Positions 17,033 through 26,121 of a DNA stretch of 64,000 bases are shown in pieces. The stretch's first letter is position 1; the number at the start of each line of letters is the position of its first letter. The position numbers and the translations under genes are program-made. This DNA comes from Aquamicrobium sp. (GTDB lineage: Bacteria; Pseudomonadota; Alphaproteobacteria; Rhizobiales; Rhizobiaceae), in the NCBI GenBank assembly GCA_019739225.1, contig JAHHDT010000004.1, forward strand, positions 168,334 through 232,333, in the 5' to 3' direction. The notes beneath the pieces are model-generated. The model had not been told where the DNA came from and ran no database searches. It saw only the letters and a list, made by a program, of their open reading frames with translations.

Positions 17033-20000
17033 ATGCTTGGCAGAGAGAAGATCCTCCAGGAAACGCGAGATAGGTTGATCGGTCCTGGTCTAGGAAAACC
17101 GGGCCCAAGTGGAACGCATGCCGACGAGATCATCGAGGGTCGCATGAGCTTGGCCTACATGCAGGGAATGCTCTTTCCCCGCGCCGAACGGGCCACTCCA
17201 GACCTCGGTGGGGACGATGCCGAGGATGCTTCAGACGAAGACGCCGACGACCCGCTCAGCATGTCCAACGCCATGCTTCCTGCCTCCATGGGGCTGTCGC
17301 TCTGCATTTCATCCGGCAGCACGGTAAAAATCACCGTTGAGGCGGCTGTCTATGCCTCGGTCGAGGCTCGAGAAGTTGTTGAAGAGCGCGATCTAGGCGA
17401 TGAAGATGTTTTGAAATCTGGCGAAGCGGAAAGAACGGCTAGCAGTGCCGATATCCAGCCGGATCCAGCGAGGGGGACTAAAGCGGCGAAGGGGAGAACG
17501 AGGGCAATGGGCCGATGGCAGCGACGCCAGCTGGAGGCTTCGACTGCGGAAATTGGCGCTGAAGGACTGAATGCGACCCTCGTGCTCGAGAAGAACGCGA
17601 TATTGGAGGTGCTTTCTCGAACGCTAGCGAGCGGCGACATCCTCTTGACGGTGAGCTTGTCCAACATTCACGAGGCGAAAAACGCGAGATCGAGCGAGCG
17701 TACTCTTTATCAGGTGTCGATATGCGCCGAGCCTGTTGATGGGCAGATCCTCAAATATCCTGCTGCACGGTATGTCCCCCCCTCCGAAGAAGAGCGCGAA
17801 CTTCGCGTCATCTACGGAGAGCAACGTCCTTACGCCGTCGGCCATGGTGTCGCCACCGACTGGAAACTCCAGAACGGTCGCTGCGAATGGGTAAAAACCG
17901 AGGCTCTCCCCACGGCCCACGTATGGCGTCCGGTCTTCGATAATCTTTCGATCACGCGAGACGGCGAACAGATCACCTTTGACGACGACGAGTTGTTCAA
18001 GATCGCGCCCTTGGCTCGTGGAGACGTGAGCGGTTCCGAGTTAATCAACCGCCTCACCGGCTTAGTGGAGTTCTACGAGGAGTGGATAGGTTCCCTATCC
18101 GCGCTGCCGATCGATGGCTACCTGAAGGGCGACGCCTCTAGGATGATAGGACGCTGCGAGCGCAGTGCAGCACGAATGAAGCACGGTATCCGCATACTGG
18201 AACGCGATCCGGATATCGCCCGCTGCTTCATGCTCGCCAACCGCGCTATGCTCATCTCTATGTCACACGCCGCGCGTGCCTCGGGCATCGGCCGCGATGA
18301 CGGGCTGCAAGGGCCTTTTGAGCTTGGATGGGCAGAGTCTGCCCCGATCGATTACTTTGCTAACCCCGCTCAATGGCGTCCGTTCCAGCTTGCCTTCTTC
18401 CTTCTCGTGCTTCCTTCGCTTGCGGGCGAGGAGCTCACAGATCGGGAACTGGTGGATGTTATATGGTTCGCGACGGGTGGTGGTAAAACCGAGGCATATC
18501 TGTTCGTATCCGCGTTCGAGCTTTTCAGGAGGCGCATCGTAGATGGTAAATCTGGTGGCGGGACCGGGGTCATCAACCGGTACACTTACCGGTTCCTGAC
18601 CGCAGACCAGTTCCAGCGCACTGCAGGCGTGATATGCGCCATGGAAATGGTAAGGCGGGAACTGGAGAAGGTGGGCGATCACTCCGTCGGCGAGGAGGAG
18701 TTCTCGATCGGCTTGTTCGTGGGAGGCGACGTTAGCCCGAATTCATTCGCGGGCGACAGGGACGGAGCGCTCACGCCGACCCAGGAGCTATTTGATTCAA
18801 GCCAACCCCGGGATGCCAATCCGTTTCCCATCGAGAGCTGCCCATCGTGTGGAACGCTACTTGTCCCTGCGGAGAAAAAGACGAAGCCAGACGGAAGCCC
18901 AGACGAGTCATTCTACGGGTTCCTAGCAACAGCAAATAATTTTACGACGCGGTGCCCGGAGGAAGACTGCGCATTTCACGAACACCTTCCCGTCTATTTC
19001 ATTGACGAACAGTTGTTGCGTGCGCCGCCATCGTTCCTGCTGGGAACCATCGACAAGTTCGCAATGATCCCCTGGAAGGAAAACGGTGGGACTTTGCTCG
19101 GATTCGGGACGGGTAGGTCGTCACCCTCGCTCGTTATCCAAGACGAACTGCACCTGATCTCCGGTCCGCTGGGTACCTTGGCAGGCATATACGAGGCCGC
19201 TTTCGAAACGCTCATGGCGACGAGTGGAAAACCTCCGAAAGTAATTGCTTCCACGGCAACCATCCGGAATGCGTCGGTCCAGTGCCGCAGGATTTATGGC
19301 AGAGCCTCCATGGTATTTCCATCGCCTGGGTTGCGCGCGGAGGATTCCTTTTTCTCTAAGCTCGATACAGGTAACAAGGAGAGATCGAGGTTATACGCGG
19401 GCGTCATGGCGCAAGGGCTACGATCGACGGTCGCTGCCTCATGGACCATGGCAACACTTCTCCAGTCTTCGTTCGAGCTCGTTCAAGCAGGTGCGCTCAC
19501 TTCAAACGAAGCAGATGCTTACTGGACGCTCGTTGCCTACCACAACAGTAAACGAGAACTCGGTCGGATAGTTAACGCGACGCGCGACGAGATCCCGACC
19601 CGCATGAAAGTCTACGCGTCGGATGAGACGCTGGAGCGGCCGTCCAACTTCCAAGTCCTCGAGTTGAAAGCGCATGCAGAAACACCCGTTCCGAGAGCGA
19701 GGCAACTGCTAGCGCGGCGCCATAGGTCGGACTATCCCGCCATCGACGTGGTTCCCTGCACCAATATCATCTCCGTTGGCGTCGACATCGACCGTCTTGG
19801 CTTGATGATGGTGAACGGTCAGCCCAAGCTAAGCGCCGAATATATCCAGGCAACGAGCCGTGTCGGACGCGGCGTGGTCCCCGGCCTGGTAGTGGCTGCC
19901 TATTCTCCAAGCAAGCCGCGGGACCGTTCACACTACGAGTCCTTTCGTGATTACCACGAGCGCTTCTACAGCTTTGTCGAGCCGACGAGCGTCACACCTG

Positions 20001-20425
20001 GCGCCTTACCCGCAATCGAGAGGGGGCTGCACGCCGCGCTAGTGACGGTAGTGCGACATGGAACGACGCTGAAGCGAAATTCGGACGCTAGGCAATTTAA
20101 TCCGGACGAGCCCTTCGTCGCGTTGGCTATCGAGCGTCTCGAACAGCGCCTGTTGAAAGCCTACGATCGACCAAACGAATCGGAAGAGCGAGCACGCATT
20201 TCGGCGAAGCTTGCCGAGAAGGTTTCCGAGTGGGCGGGATGGGCCCGCACCGTCGAAGGCCTCCAGTACACCTTCGCGAGCAAACAACAGCGACCACACT
20301 TACTCGTGCGTTACGGGAACAAAAAAATCGACGGCGCAGGATGGCATACGCTCCAGTCCATGCGCCACGTCGACAAGGAAATCACGCTGGAGGACATGGG
20401 AATTGCCCAAGCCAACAATCCGTAG
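17033..20425 (+). CDS. drmA: DrmA-like SF2 helicase (DISARM core)
   Basis: An 1130-residue helicase. The N-terminal 460 residues have no motif I recognise apart from an acidic tract (DDAEDASDEDADD). Helicase motifs then follow: ATGGGKTEAY (motif I, about 479-488), QDELHLI (motif II, about 702), ASTATI (motif III), and SVGVDIDRLG and QATSRVGRG (motifs V and VI, about 939). Between motifs I and II is a zinc-binding insert with SCPSCG (about 601) and CPEEDC (about 641). This layout, together with a DUF1998 partner directly downstream, matches DrmA of DISARM, which loads with DrmB onto unmethylated invading DNA. The ATG has GGGAGA upstream. Other DUF1998-linked helicases, such as Druantia E, are larger single proteins. 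Confidence 0.82.
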   Translation: MLGREKILQETRDRLIGPGLGKPGPSGTHADEIIEGRMSLAYMQGMLFPRAERATPDLGGDDAEDASDEDADDPLSMSNAMLPASMGLSLCISSGSTVKITVEAAVYASVEAREVVEERDLGDEDVLKSGEAERTASSADIQPDPARGTKAAKGRTRAMGRWQRRQLEASTAEIGAEGLNATLVLEKNAILEVLSRTLASGDILLTVSLSNIHEAKNARSSERTLYQVSICAEPVDGQILKYPAARYVPPSEEERELRVIYGEQRPYAVGHGVATDWKLQNGRCEWVKTEALPTAHVWRPVFDNLSITRDGEQITFDDDELFKIAPLARGDVSGSELINRLTGLVEFYEEWIGSLSALPIDGYLKGDASRMIGRCERSAARMKHGIRILERDPDIARCFMLANRAMLISMSHAARASGIGRDDGLQGPFELGWAESAPIDYFANPAQWRPFQLAFFLLVLPSLAGEELTDRELVDVIWFATGGGKTEAYLFVSAFELFRRRIVDGKSGGGTGVINRYTYRFLTADQFQRTAGVICAMEMVRRELEKVGDHSVGEEEFSIGLFVGGDVSPNSFAGDRDGALTPTQELFDSSQPRDANPFPIESCPSCGTLLVPAEKKTKPDGSPDESFYGFLATANNFTTRCPEEDCAFHEHLPVYFIDEQLLRAPPSFLLGTIDKFAMIPWKENGGTLLGFGTGRSSPSLVIQDELHLISGPLGTLAGIYEAAFETLMATSGKPPKVIASTATIRNASVQCRRIYGRASMVFPSPGLRAEDSFFSKLDTGNKERSRLYAGVMAQGLRSTVAASWTMATLLQSSFELVQAGALTSNEADAYWTLVAYHNSKRELGRIVNATRDEIPTRMKVYASDETLERPSNFQVLELKAHAETPVPRARQLLARRHRSDYPAIDVVPCTNIISVGVDIDRLGLMMVNGQPKLSAEYIQATSRVGRGVVPGLVVAAYSPSKPRDRSHYESFRDYHERFYSFVEPTSVTPGALPAIERGLHAALVTVVRHGTTLKRNSDARQFNPDEPFVALAIERLEQRLLKAYDRPNESEERARISAKLAEKVSEWAGWARTVEGLQYTFASKQQRPHLLVRYGNKKIDGAGWHTLQSMRHVDKEITLEDMGIAQANNP

Positions 20426-22265
20426 CGCCCAGCTCATAAGCCCCTTTGGCATTGGATCGCTGTGCGAGATCGATGGGCAGTCATTCTTTGTCCGTGGCAC
20501 CGGCAGTTGGGCGAAGGGTTACAACCTCGAGAAGATCGAGGTTGGTTCGCTCACCGACTGGCTTCGGCCACGCCAGCTGAAGACGCCGACGGAATCTGTC
20601 GCGATCTTGCGTTTCCCGCATTGGCACTTCTGCCCCGAGTGCCGAAAGATGATTAGGTGGACGCCGGATAAGGACCGGGAACTGGTCAGAGACGACGGCA
20701 GCCTCCCCCGGCCGACTTGTGATGGTGCCAAGTGCAAGAACGCACGTTTGGTGCCCATGCGGTTCGTGGCGGCCTGCGACAACGGACACATCGACGAGAT
20801 TGATTGGTACTGGTGGGCTCATAAAGGTCACGAACCTGCGCAACACGGAGCTTGTAGTCGCAATACTTCACGACTGCATTTCGAAGTGACAGGCAAGAGC
20901 GGCGGCGACTTCTCTAGCATGGTAATCCGATGCAGTTGCGGAGCCTCGGGAAACTTGGAGGGCATAGCGGACGGTCCCCTTCCGCAGAAATGCCGTGGAT
21001 ACCAGCCGGGGGAGCCCTCCTCGACCTGCGTCGACCCGGAAAACAAGAAGAATCCCGGAGCACCCAAGCCTCTCTTCATGGAGCCACGGGGATCCAGCTC
21101 GCTCCACTACGCCTCCGTGATTTCCGCACTCGATATCGACGGCGACACGGAGAAGGACGGCTGGGAAAAGCTCCGCGCCGACGCGATTTACCAGAGTACC
21201 CTGCAAATGGCGGCTAGCTTGGTCCGATTACAAGCAGGCGACACGTCGCTGGCAATCGAGTCAAGCCGCGCAGTCCTCGAGACCCGCGCGGACGAAGTCA
21301 GTATCAGCATTGATGATGCCCTTAGTTGCTTCGAAGCGGATTTGGGCGCTAGTCCCGCAAACGTGTCACCCGCCCCTCCAGCGGTCGAGATCAGCCAGCA
21401 GCGAATCCTTGCCCAAGAGTTCCCGGTTCTCGCGAATCCAAAGGGGCAAAATTCTCGCTGGCTAATCGCGCGCCCCACTAAACCGACGGCTCGTTTTGCT
21501 CTCGATGAGCTCTTCGAACGGTTCGTAAGGGTGGAGCGTCTTCGTGAGGTTCGCGCTTTTCGTGGTTTCCAAAGGCGGAACGTTTCCGAAAACCACGCAA
21601 TGATAACCCCCTCTCTGGGGCGACAACAGCCGGACTGGCTGCCTGCCATGATGGTCCTTGGTGAGGGAGTATTTTTGGAGTTCTCCAACTCGTCAATAGC
21701 GGCCTGGAGGCAAGCAAATGAACCCGCAATCGAGGAATTTACGCATTCTCACCTCGTGAGCGCTGAAGCCCTTGGGTTACCTAACCGGATGGGGTTTAAT
21801 GCAAACCCGACCTTCATCATGGTTCATAGCTTTGCCCACCTATTGCTGAACCAGTTGTCCTTTGACTGCGGTTACTCCTCTACCTCACTTAGGGAGCGAA
21901 TATATTGTGGCACTGACTCGCAGCCATACGCCGGCCTGTTGATCTACACGGCAGATTCGGATGCCGAGGGGTCGATGGGCGGGCTGAGCGAGATGGGAGC
22001 GCCGGAAAGACTTGAAGATGTCATATATCGCGCCGTTTCTCGCAGCCAATGGTGTTCAGGGGACCCAGTTTGCCGTGAACTCGACGCGCAGGGGGTGGAC
22101 GGACTGAACCGCGCAGCGTGCCACGCTTGCTCTTTGGTAGCTGAGACGAGCTGCACCTACTCAAACGTTCTCTTGGATCGGGTTCTCGTGTCCGGAGACG
22201 GGCGAAGGAATGGTCGAGGCAACCGCGAACCCATCGGATATTTCAACAAGATGCTCGAGCCCTAG
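20403..22265 (+). CDS. drmB: DrmB-like DUF1998 protein (DISARM core)
   Basis: A 620-residue partner of the DrmA-like helicase. The N-terminus RSAQLISPFGIGSLCEIDG is the DrmB hallmark. Zinc motifs follow (HFCPECRKM about 74-82; CDGAKC), then FVAACDNGHIDEIDW near 123. The C-terminal DUF1998 domain begins near HSFAHLL (about 473), with GYSSTSLRERIYCG, SMGGL and clustered cysteines (CHACS about 572). The only start that fits these homologies is TTG at 20403, inside the end of drmA, with GGAGG nine bases before it. The 23-bp overlap and rare start imply translational coupling and a fixed ratio to DrmA. The open frame continues upstream, but that part is the shadow of drmA. Confidence 0.82.
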   Translation: MPKPTIRSAQLISPFGIGSLCEIDGQSFFVRGTGSWAKGYNLEKIEVGSLTDWLRPRQLKTPTESVAILRFPHWHFCPECRKMIRWTPDKDRELVRDDGSLPRPTCDGAKCKNARLVPMRFVAACDNGHIDEIDWYWWAHKGHEPAQHGACSRNTSRLHFEVTGKSGGDFSSMVIRCSCGASGNLEGIADGPLPQKCRGYQPGEPSSTCVDPENKKNPGAPKPLFMEPRGSSSLHYASVISALDIDGDTEKDGWEKLRADAIYQSTLQMAASLVRLQAGDTSLAIESSRAVLETRADEVSISIDDALSCFEADLGASPANVSPAPPAVEISQQRILAQEFPVLANPKGQNSRWLIARPTKPTARFALDELFERFVRVERLREVRAFRGFQRRNVSENHAMITPSLGRQQPDWLPAMMVLGEGVFLEFSNSSIAAWRQANEPAIEEFTHSHLVSAEALGLPNRMGFNANPTFIMVHSFAHLLLNQLSFDCGYSSTSLRERIYCGTDSQPYAGLLIYTADSDAEGSMGGLSEMGAPERLEDVIYRAVSRSQWCSGDPVCRELDAQGVDGLNRAACHACSLVAETSCTYSNVLLDRVLVSGDGRRNGRGNREPIGYFNKMLEP

Positions 22266-22267
22266 GA

Positions 22268-23557
22268 ATGCGCTTTCCGTCTCTTAGCGACTTGGACCGG
22301 GAGCAGCGGCGCATCTATGGAAATGCGCCCGCTGATGGCGCGATCCTGGTCGTCGGACCTCCGGGGACCGGCAAAACAGTCATGGCCTTTCATCGCGCAC
22401 AGAAGCTTGAGAAACTTGGCCAAGCGCCCCACGTCATCATGTTCAACAAGGTGCTCGCCAAGTACACGTCCAACCGATCGGGCATCGCGCCCACAATCGA
22501 CGTGAGCACTATGCATTCCTGGGCAGGGAAATGGTGGAAACGAGCGACGGGCTCTCGGCCGCCAATGCTCGCCGGCGATAGATGGACCCACGACTGGGGG
22601 GAGATTTGCGCGAAGGCGCTCAACGCCTTTCACAATGGTGCAAGTCGTCGCTTCACATGGGGGCATCTGATCATCGATGAAGGGCAAGACTTCCCTCCGC
22701 AGATGTATATGGCTCTCGGGATGATGCTGAAGCGGATGGCGGCCGACGGAGTCTCAGTGCAGGTAACGATCTTTGCAGATGACAACCAACGCTTGCAGGC
22801 GGACCGCAACAGCCGAATCAAAGACATCAAGAACTACCTATTCGTCGGTGGTGCGCGTGATCGGGTCTTCGGCTTGAAGAAGAATTTTAGAAACACTCGT
22901 CCCATCGCCGAGTTTGCTAGGCATTTCCAAGTCGGCAACGAAAGCGGCATTGCCGAAGTCCCCGACACTGACGGCGAGAACCCCCACGTGGTATTCGCCG
23001 CGAATGATAGGGACATTGCCGAATTCATTGCTCGCAAGGCTAAGATAAATCCTGGCAAGCAGGTGGGTGTTATCGTTTACGGCGGCAGCTCCGCGGTAAA
23101 ACGCGCATACAATCAGGTAAAAATGAGGATTAGCGAAATATCTAAGCCACCTCGCTTACAGATGTATCTAAGCGGCCACGCTACCCACACCGATCAGGCC
23201 TTAGACTTTGAGAGCGGGAACACGATCACCTTCTTGCATGCGCAATCCGCCAAGGGACTTGAATTTGACGTTGTGTTTTTCCTTGGAATGGAAGGGATGA
23301 ATGTCGACACATCGGGATTTTTCAACGAGAGGATGGCTCTTTACGTCATGAGTTCCCGCGCGCGCTCCGAACTCTACATTGCCTTCAAAGATATTGATCC
23401 AGCAGTAGGCTTGCCCGCTTCCTACAGACTTCTACCCCGACCGAGTTCTAAGCTGTGTCGGTATGTTGGACTGGGGACCCTGGAACAATGCGTCCCGGTG
23501 TTCGAAGCATCCATTGAGGCAAATGACGATTTCGAAGAATTGGAGGCTGCCGAGTGA
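22268..23557 (+). CDS. Second SF1 (UvrD/Rep-like) helicase
   Basis: A 429-residue compact superfamily 1 helicase. Visible motifs: Walker A GPPGTGKT (30-37), Ia-like FNKVLAKY, IIDEGQDF (motif II, about 135), FADDNQRLQ (motif III), NFRNTRPIAEFA (motif IV, about 206), SAKGLEFDVVFFLG (motif V, about 328-341) and SRARSELYIAF (motif VI, about 362). There is no nuclease domain and little room for the 1B/2B insertions of full UvrD. The ATG lies 2 bp after the drmB stop; the end overlaps the next gene as GTGA. It belongs to the same operon as the NERD-helicase, so two SF1 motors flank the DrmAB pair. Confidence 0.87.
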   Translation: MRFPSLSDLDREQRRIYGNAPADGAILVVGPPGTGKTVMAFHRAQKLEKLGQAPHVIMFNKVLAKYTSNRSGIAPTIDVSTMHSWAGKWWKRATGSRPPMLAGDRWTHDWGEICAKALNAFHNGASRRFTWGHLIIDEGQDFPPQMYMALGMMLKRMAADGVSVQVTIFADDNQRLQADRNSRIKDIKNYLFVGGARDRVFGLKKNFRNTRPIAEFARHFQVGNESGIAEVPDTDGENPHVVFAANDRDIAEFIARKAKINPGKQVGVIVYGGSSAVKRAYNQVKMRISEISKPPRLQMYLSGHATHTDQALDFESGNTITFLHAQSAKGLEFDVVFFLGMEGMNVDTSGFFNERMALYVMSSRARSELYIAFKDIDPAVGLPASYRLLPRPSSKLCRYVGLGTLEQCVPVFEASIEANDDFEELEAAE

Positions 23558-25215
23558 CCGAAGGTAGCGGGGAACTCGAACTGGATCTTGGACCGAGGAA
23601 AAATGTCGACGGCTCTGTCCTGAAGCTCCTTGTGCCAATGCACGCTGACAATTTCGCCCTTGCGTTGGCCGCGGGCTACGTTGGTGGCTCTTTGAAAGTC
23701 GATGCTGCGCAGGATCTCCAGACGCATGCAGGCGATGGCCTGATCGGATTCAGAGGAGAGGTTCCATCTTGGGCTATCTTGGAAGGGGAGCCGGGGGACA
23801 GGGTGCTTCTTTGCATCGAACAAAATGGTGAAGAGGTGTCCAAGCCTGGAAGAATGGAGACGCTCGACGGACCATTGAGAGTGACCAGTTTTCAGGCAGC
23901 ATATTTTAAGGACGAAGCCTCGCTCGTGAATTTCAATGCGTCCTACGACGCGTTTCCGGACGTTGCTATCGGTATAGTAAAGTGCCGGACAAACTGGCCG
24001 GTTTACGCCGAGAATGACCGTCCTGAAGGTATGCAGATCGAGCGAATAGGCGTTCCCAACCGGCGCCAAGACCTCGACTTTCACGGTGGGTTTGGGGCAG
24101 GTGTCGTCGAGCTGTTGACCCAAGGCACGTTCGATGAGGCGATTCGCAAGTTTCTTCAAACGCCGGGCAGTGACCTGTCGGGGACTGCGCGAAACCTCCT
24201 GATGTCGCTTGAGCCGCGGTCCTCGCAAGTCGACATCGCGATATGGTGCGCCACGACCGAAGCGCTGCGTGCCCGCTTTGGCAAGAGGGGCTTCGATCGA
24301 CGAGATTTTCTTCACGATGTGGAGGATCGTCTAGTAAGTCGGGGGGAGGAGGTGGATTCATGGATTCGCGGATGCCAAAAAGTAATCGATGCCGAGATCG
24401 ATATACCTAGCTTGGCCGACGGCGAGAAAATCGGGCGGCGTGCCGCGCTTGCCATTATCCTGTCCCACGAGCCATCGGGATTGGAGGAATTGGAAAGCAA
24501 TCTAGAAGCTGGCCCGCATGTGCGCGCGTTGGTGACGACTTCCGTCTATGCCTTCTCGGGACTTGCTCGGATTGATGAAGCGCTCAAGTCGCCTGCGTCG
24601 AGGATGGACGCGGTACTCGATATAGGAGAGTGCGTGGCCGCAGGCGTTCCGGTTCAGATTGATATCGAGACATTGCGTACGGCGAATGACCTTACCCGCC
24701 ACCAAGCCGTAAAGGTGGCAGGAAATGCGGTGCTCCACAGGGAGACTGAGCCGCCGGCCTATATGGTCATGCTCAAGGCTCGAATTCAGGAGGCCGGGTA
24801 TAAGGTGGAAGTCGACGGTTCTTCTGGGAAAATAGGGTTACGGCGGGGAGTCGCTACGGGCGAGTTTATCATGGTGGAAGACTGCCCCCGCTCGACGCCA
24901 GGTGACCCAATAATAAACCTCGTACTACCGATCACTGTTCTGGGCGCCCGCCCGTCTCTCGCATCCCTAAAGAAATTGATGGCCGCTGCGTGGAAGCACG
25001 CAACAACCGTGGCTCTGAGGGAAGTCGGTGAGAATGAAGAAGTGGTCGCCATGGCAAGCTTGCCGCTCGCCACGCTGGATCGCGATGAACTCAATTTCCA
25101 TGTTGAGCGTCTGCTTCAGGTTTCCGCTGAGTTGAGTGGGCATACGCGCAGCGGGCGACGAATTAGAAAGCCGGAGTATAAATCATTGGGAATAAAGCCA
25201 GATCGTGGCAGATAA
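23554..25215 (+). CDS. Unrecognised 553-residue protein, last gene of the defence operon
   Basis: I recognise no family. The start is GTG overlapping the previous stop (GTGA), so it is cotranslated with the helicase. The N-terminal third reads like a beta-rich fold (KLLVPMHADNFALALAAGYV; GLIGFRGEVPSWAILEGE). The middle is mostly helical (GFGAGVVELLTQGTFDEAIR; DRRDFLHDVEDRL). The C-terminal part is alpha/beta with FIMVEDCPRSTPGDP and a last basic stretch (SGRRIRKPEYKS). I find no Walker motif, no HxK(x4)D phospholipase motif, no obvious nuclease signature and no membrane helix. Its position is where DISARM would carry DrmC, but it is not DrmC by motif. A role as sensor, effector or specificity subunit is inference only. 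Confidence 0.7.
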   Translation: MTEGSGELELDLGPRKNVDGSVLKLLVPMHADNFALALAAGYVGGSLKVDAAQDLQTHAGDGLIGFRGEVPSWAILEGEPGDRVLLCIEQNGEEVSKPGRMETLDGPLRVTSFQAAYFKDEASLVNFNASYDAFPDVAIGIVKCRTNWPVYAENDRPEGMQIERIGVPNRRQDLDFHGGFGAGVVELLTQGTFDEAIRKFLQTPGSDLSGTARNLLMSLEPRSSQVDIAIWCATTEALRARFGKRGFDRRDFLHDVEDRLVSRGEEVDSWIRGCQKVIDAEIDIPSLADGEKIGRRAALAIILSHEPSGLEELESNLEAGPHVRALVTTSVYAFSGLARIDEALKSPASRMDAVLDIGECVAAGVPVQIDIETLRTANDLTRHQAVKVAGNAVLHRETEPPAYMVMLKARIQEAGYKVEVDGSSGKIGLRRGVATGEFIMVEDCPRSTPGDPIINLVLPITVLGARPSLASLKKLMAAAWKHATTVALREVGENEEVVAMASLPLATLDRDELNFHVERLLQVSAELSGHTRSGRRIRKPEYKSLGIKPDRGR

Positions 25216-25309
25216 AATCCAGTTGTGGTAATGGCGGCCTGACCTGTGGCAGCGCGATTAGATCAGCAACTATTGGCTGGAAGCGCGCTGGATGTGATTC
25301 CATCGCGCC

Positions 25310-26121
25310 ATGTCCGCCACTGAATCGCTCCCTTCCGATCTCGCCGCCGCCCACGCGATGATCCTCGCGGAGCGCGCCGCGCGCATCGAGGCCGAAGCGC
25401 TTGCCGCCCGCGCGGCGGCCGTCAGCTCCGGGACGGAGGCGCTGATTGCGCGGCTGAAGCTGGAGATCGAGAAGCTCCGGCGCGAACTCTACGGCAGCCG
25501 CTCGGAGCGGAAGGCACGGCTGCTCGATCAGCTTGAGATGCAGTTGGAGGATCTGGAGGCGAACGCAACCGAGGACGAACTGGCGGCGGAGCGCACGTCG
25601 CGCGCCACGACGGTGCAGTCGTTCGAGCGTCGCCATCCATCGCGCAAGCCGTTCCCGGAGCACCTACCGCGCGCGCGCATCGTGATCGCCGCTCCCGAGA
25701 ACTGCGCTTGCTGCGGCTCGCGCCGCTGGTCGCCGAGTCGGAAGGGTGGATACGTGACGAGCGGGCCAAGCTGTCGCGTCACGCGCCCACCGCACAGGCT
25801 ATAGACTACATGCTCAGGCGCTGGGAGGGGTTCAGCCGTTTCCTCGCAGACGGGCGCATCTGCCTGACCAACAATGCAGCCGAGCGGGCGCTGCGCGGTC
25901 TCGCCCTCGGCAGAAAGTCCTGGCTCTTCGCCGGCTCCGAACGAGGTGCCGAGCGTGCGGCCGTCATGTATACCCTCATCGGCACGGCAAAGCTCAACGA
26001 TGTCGACCCGCAGGCTTGGCTCGCCGATGTGCTCGCCCGCATCGCCGATACGCCGCAGGGCCGGCTGAGTGATCTCTTGCCGTGGAACTGGACGGCGCAA
26101 TCTGCAAGACTGGTGGCATGA
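25310..26121 (+). pseudogene. IS66 transposase (TnpC) with large internal deletion
   Basis: The 5' part encodes the IS66 N-terminus: a leucine-rich coiled region (ALIARLKLEIEKLRRELYGS) and the zinc-finger half CACCGSRR. At about 25712-25730 the homology jumps, in another frame, to the C-terminal part of the same protein: PLVAESEGW, RWEGFSRFLADGR, TNNAAERALRGLALGRKSW and LLPWNW. The middle, including the first two catalytic Asp of the DDE triad, is gone; the Glu in NNAAERAL remains. Frame change and deletion coincide, so no functional transposase can be made. Neither tnpA nor tnpB is present. Confidence 0.88.

Noticed and set aside
15389..22265. Druantia type III as an alternative identity
   Set aside because: Druantia E is a single very large helicase with DUF1998; here helicase and DUF1998 are separate proteins in DrmA/DrmB order with DrmB-type N-terminus.
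15389..25215. Calling this a standard class 1 or class 2 DISARM
   Set aside because: No phospholipase D (DrmC) motif HxK(x4)D, no SNF2-type DrmD, and no adenine methylase are visible; the accessory genes differ.
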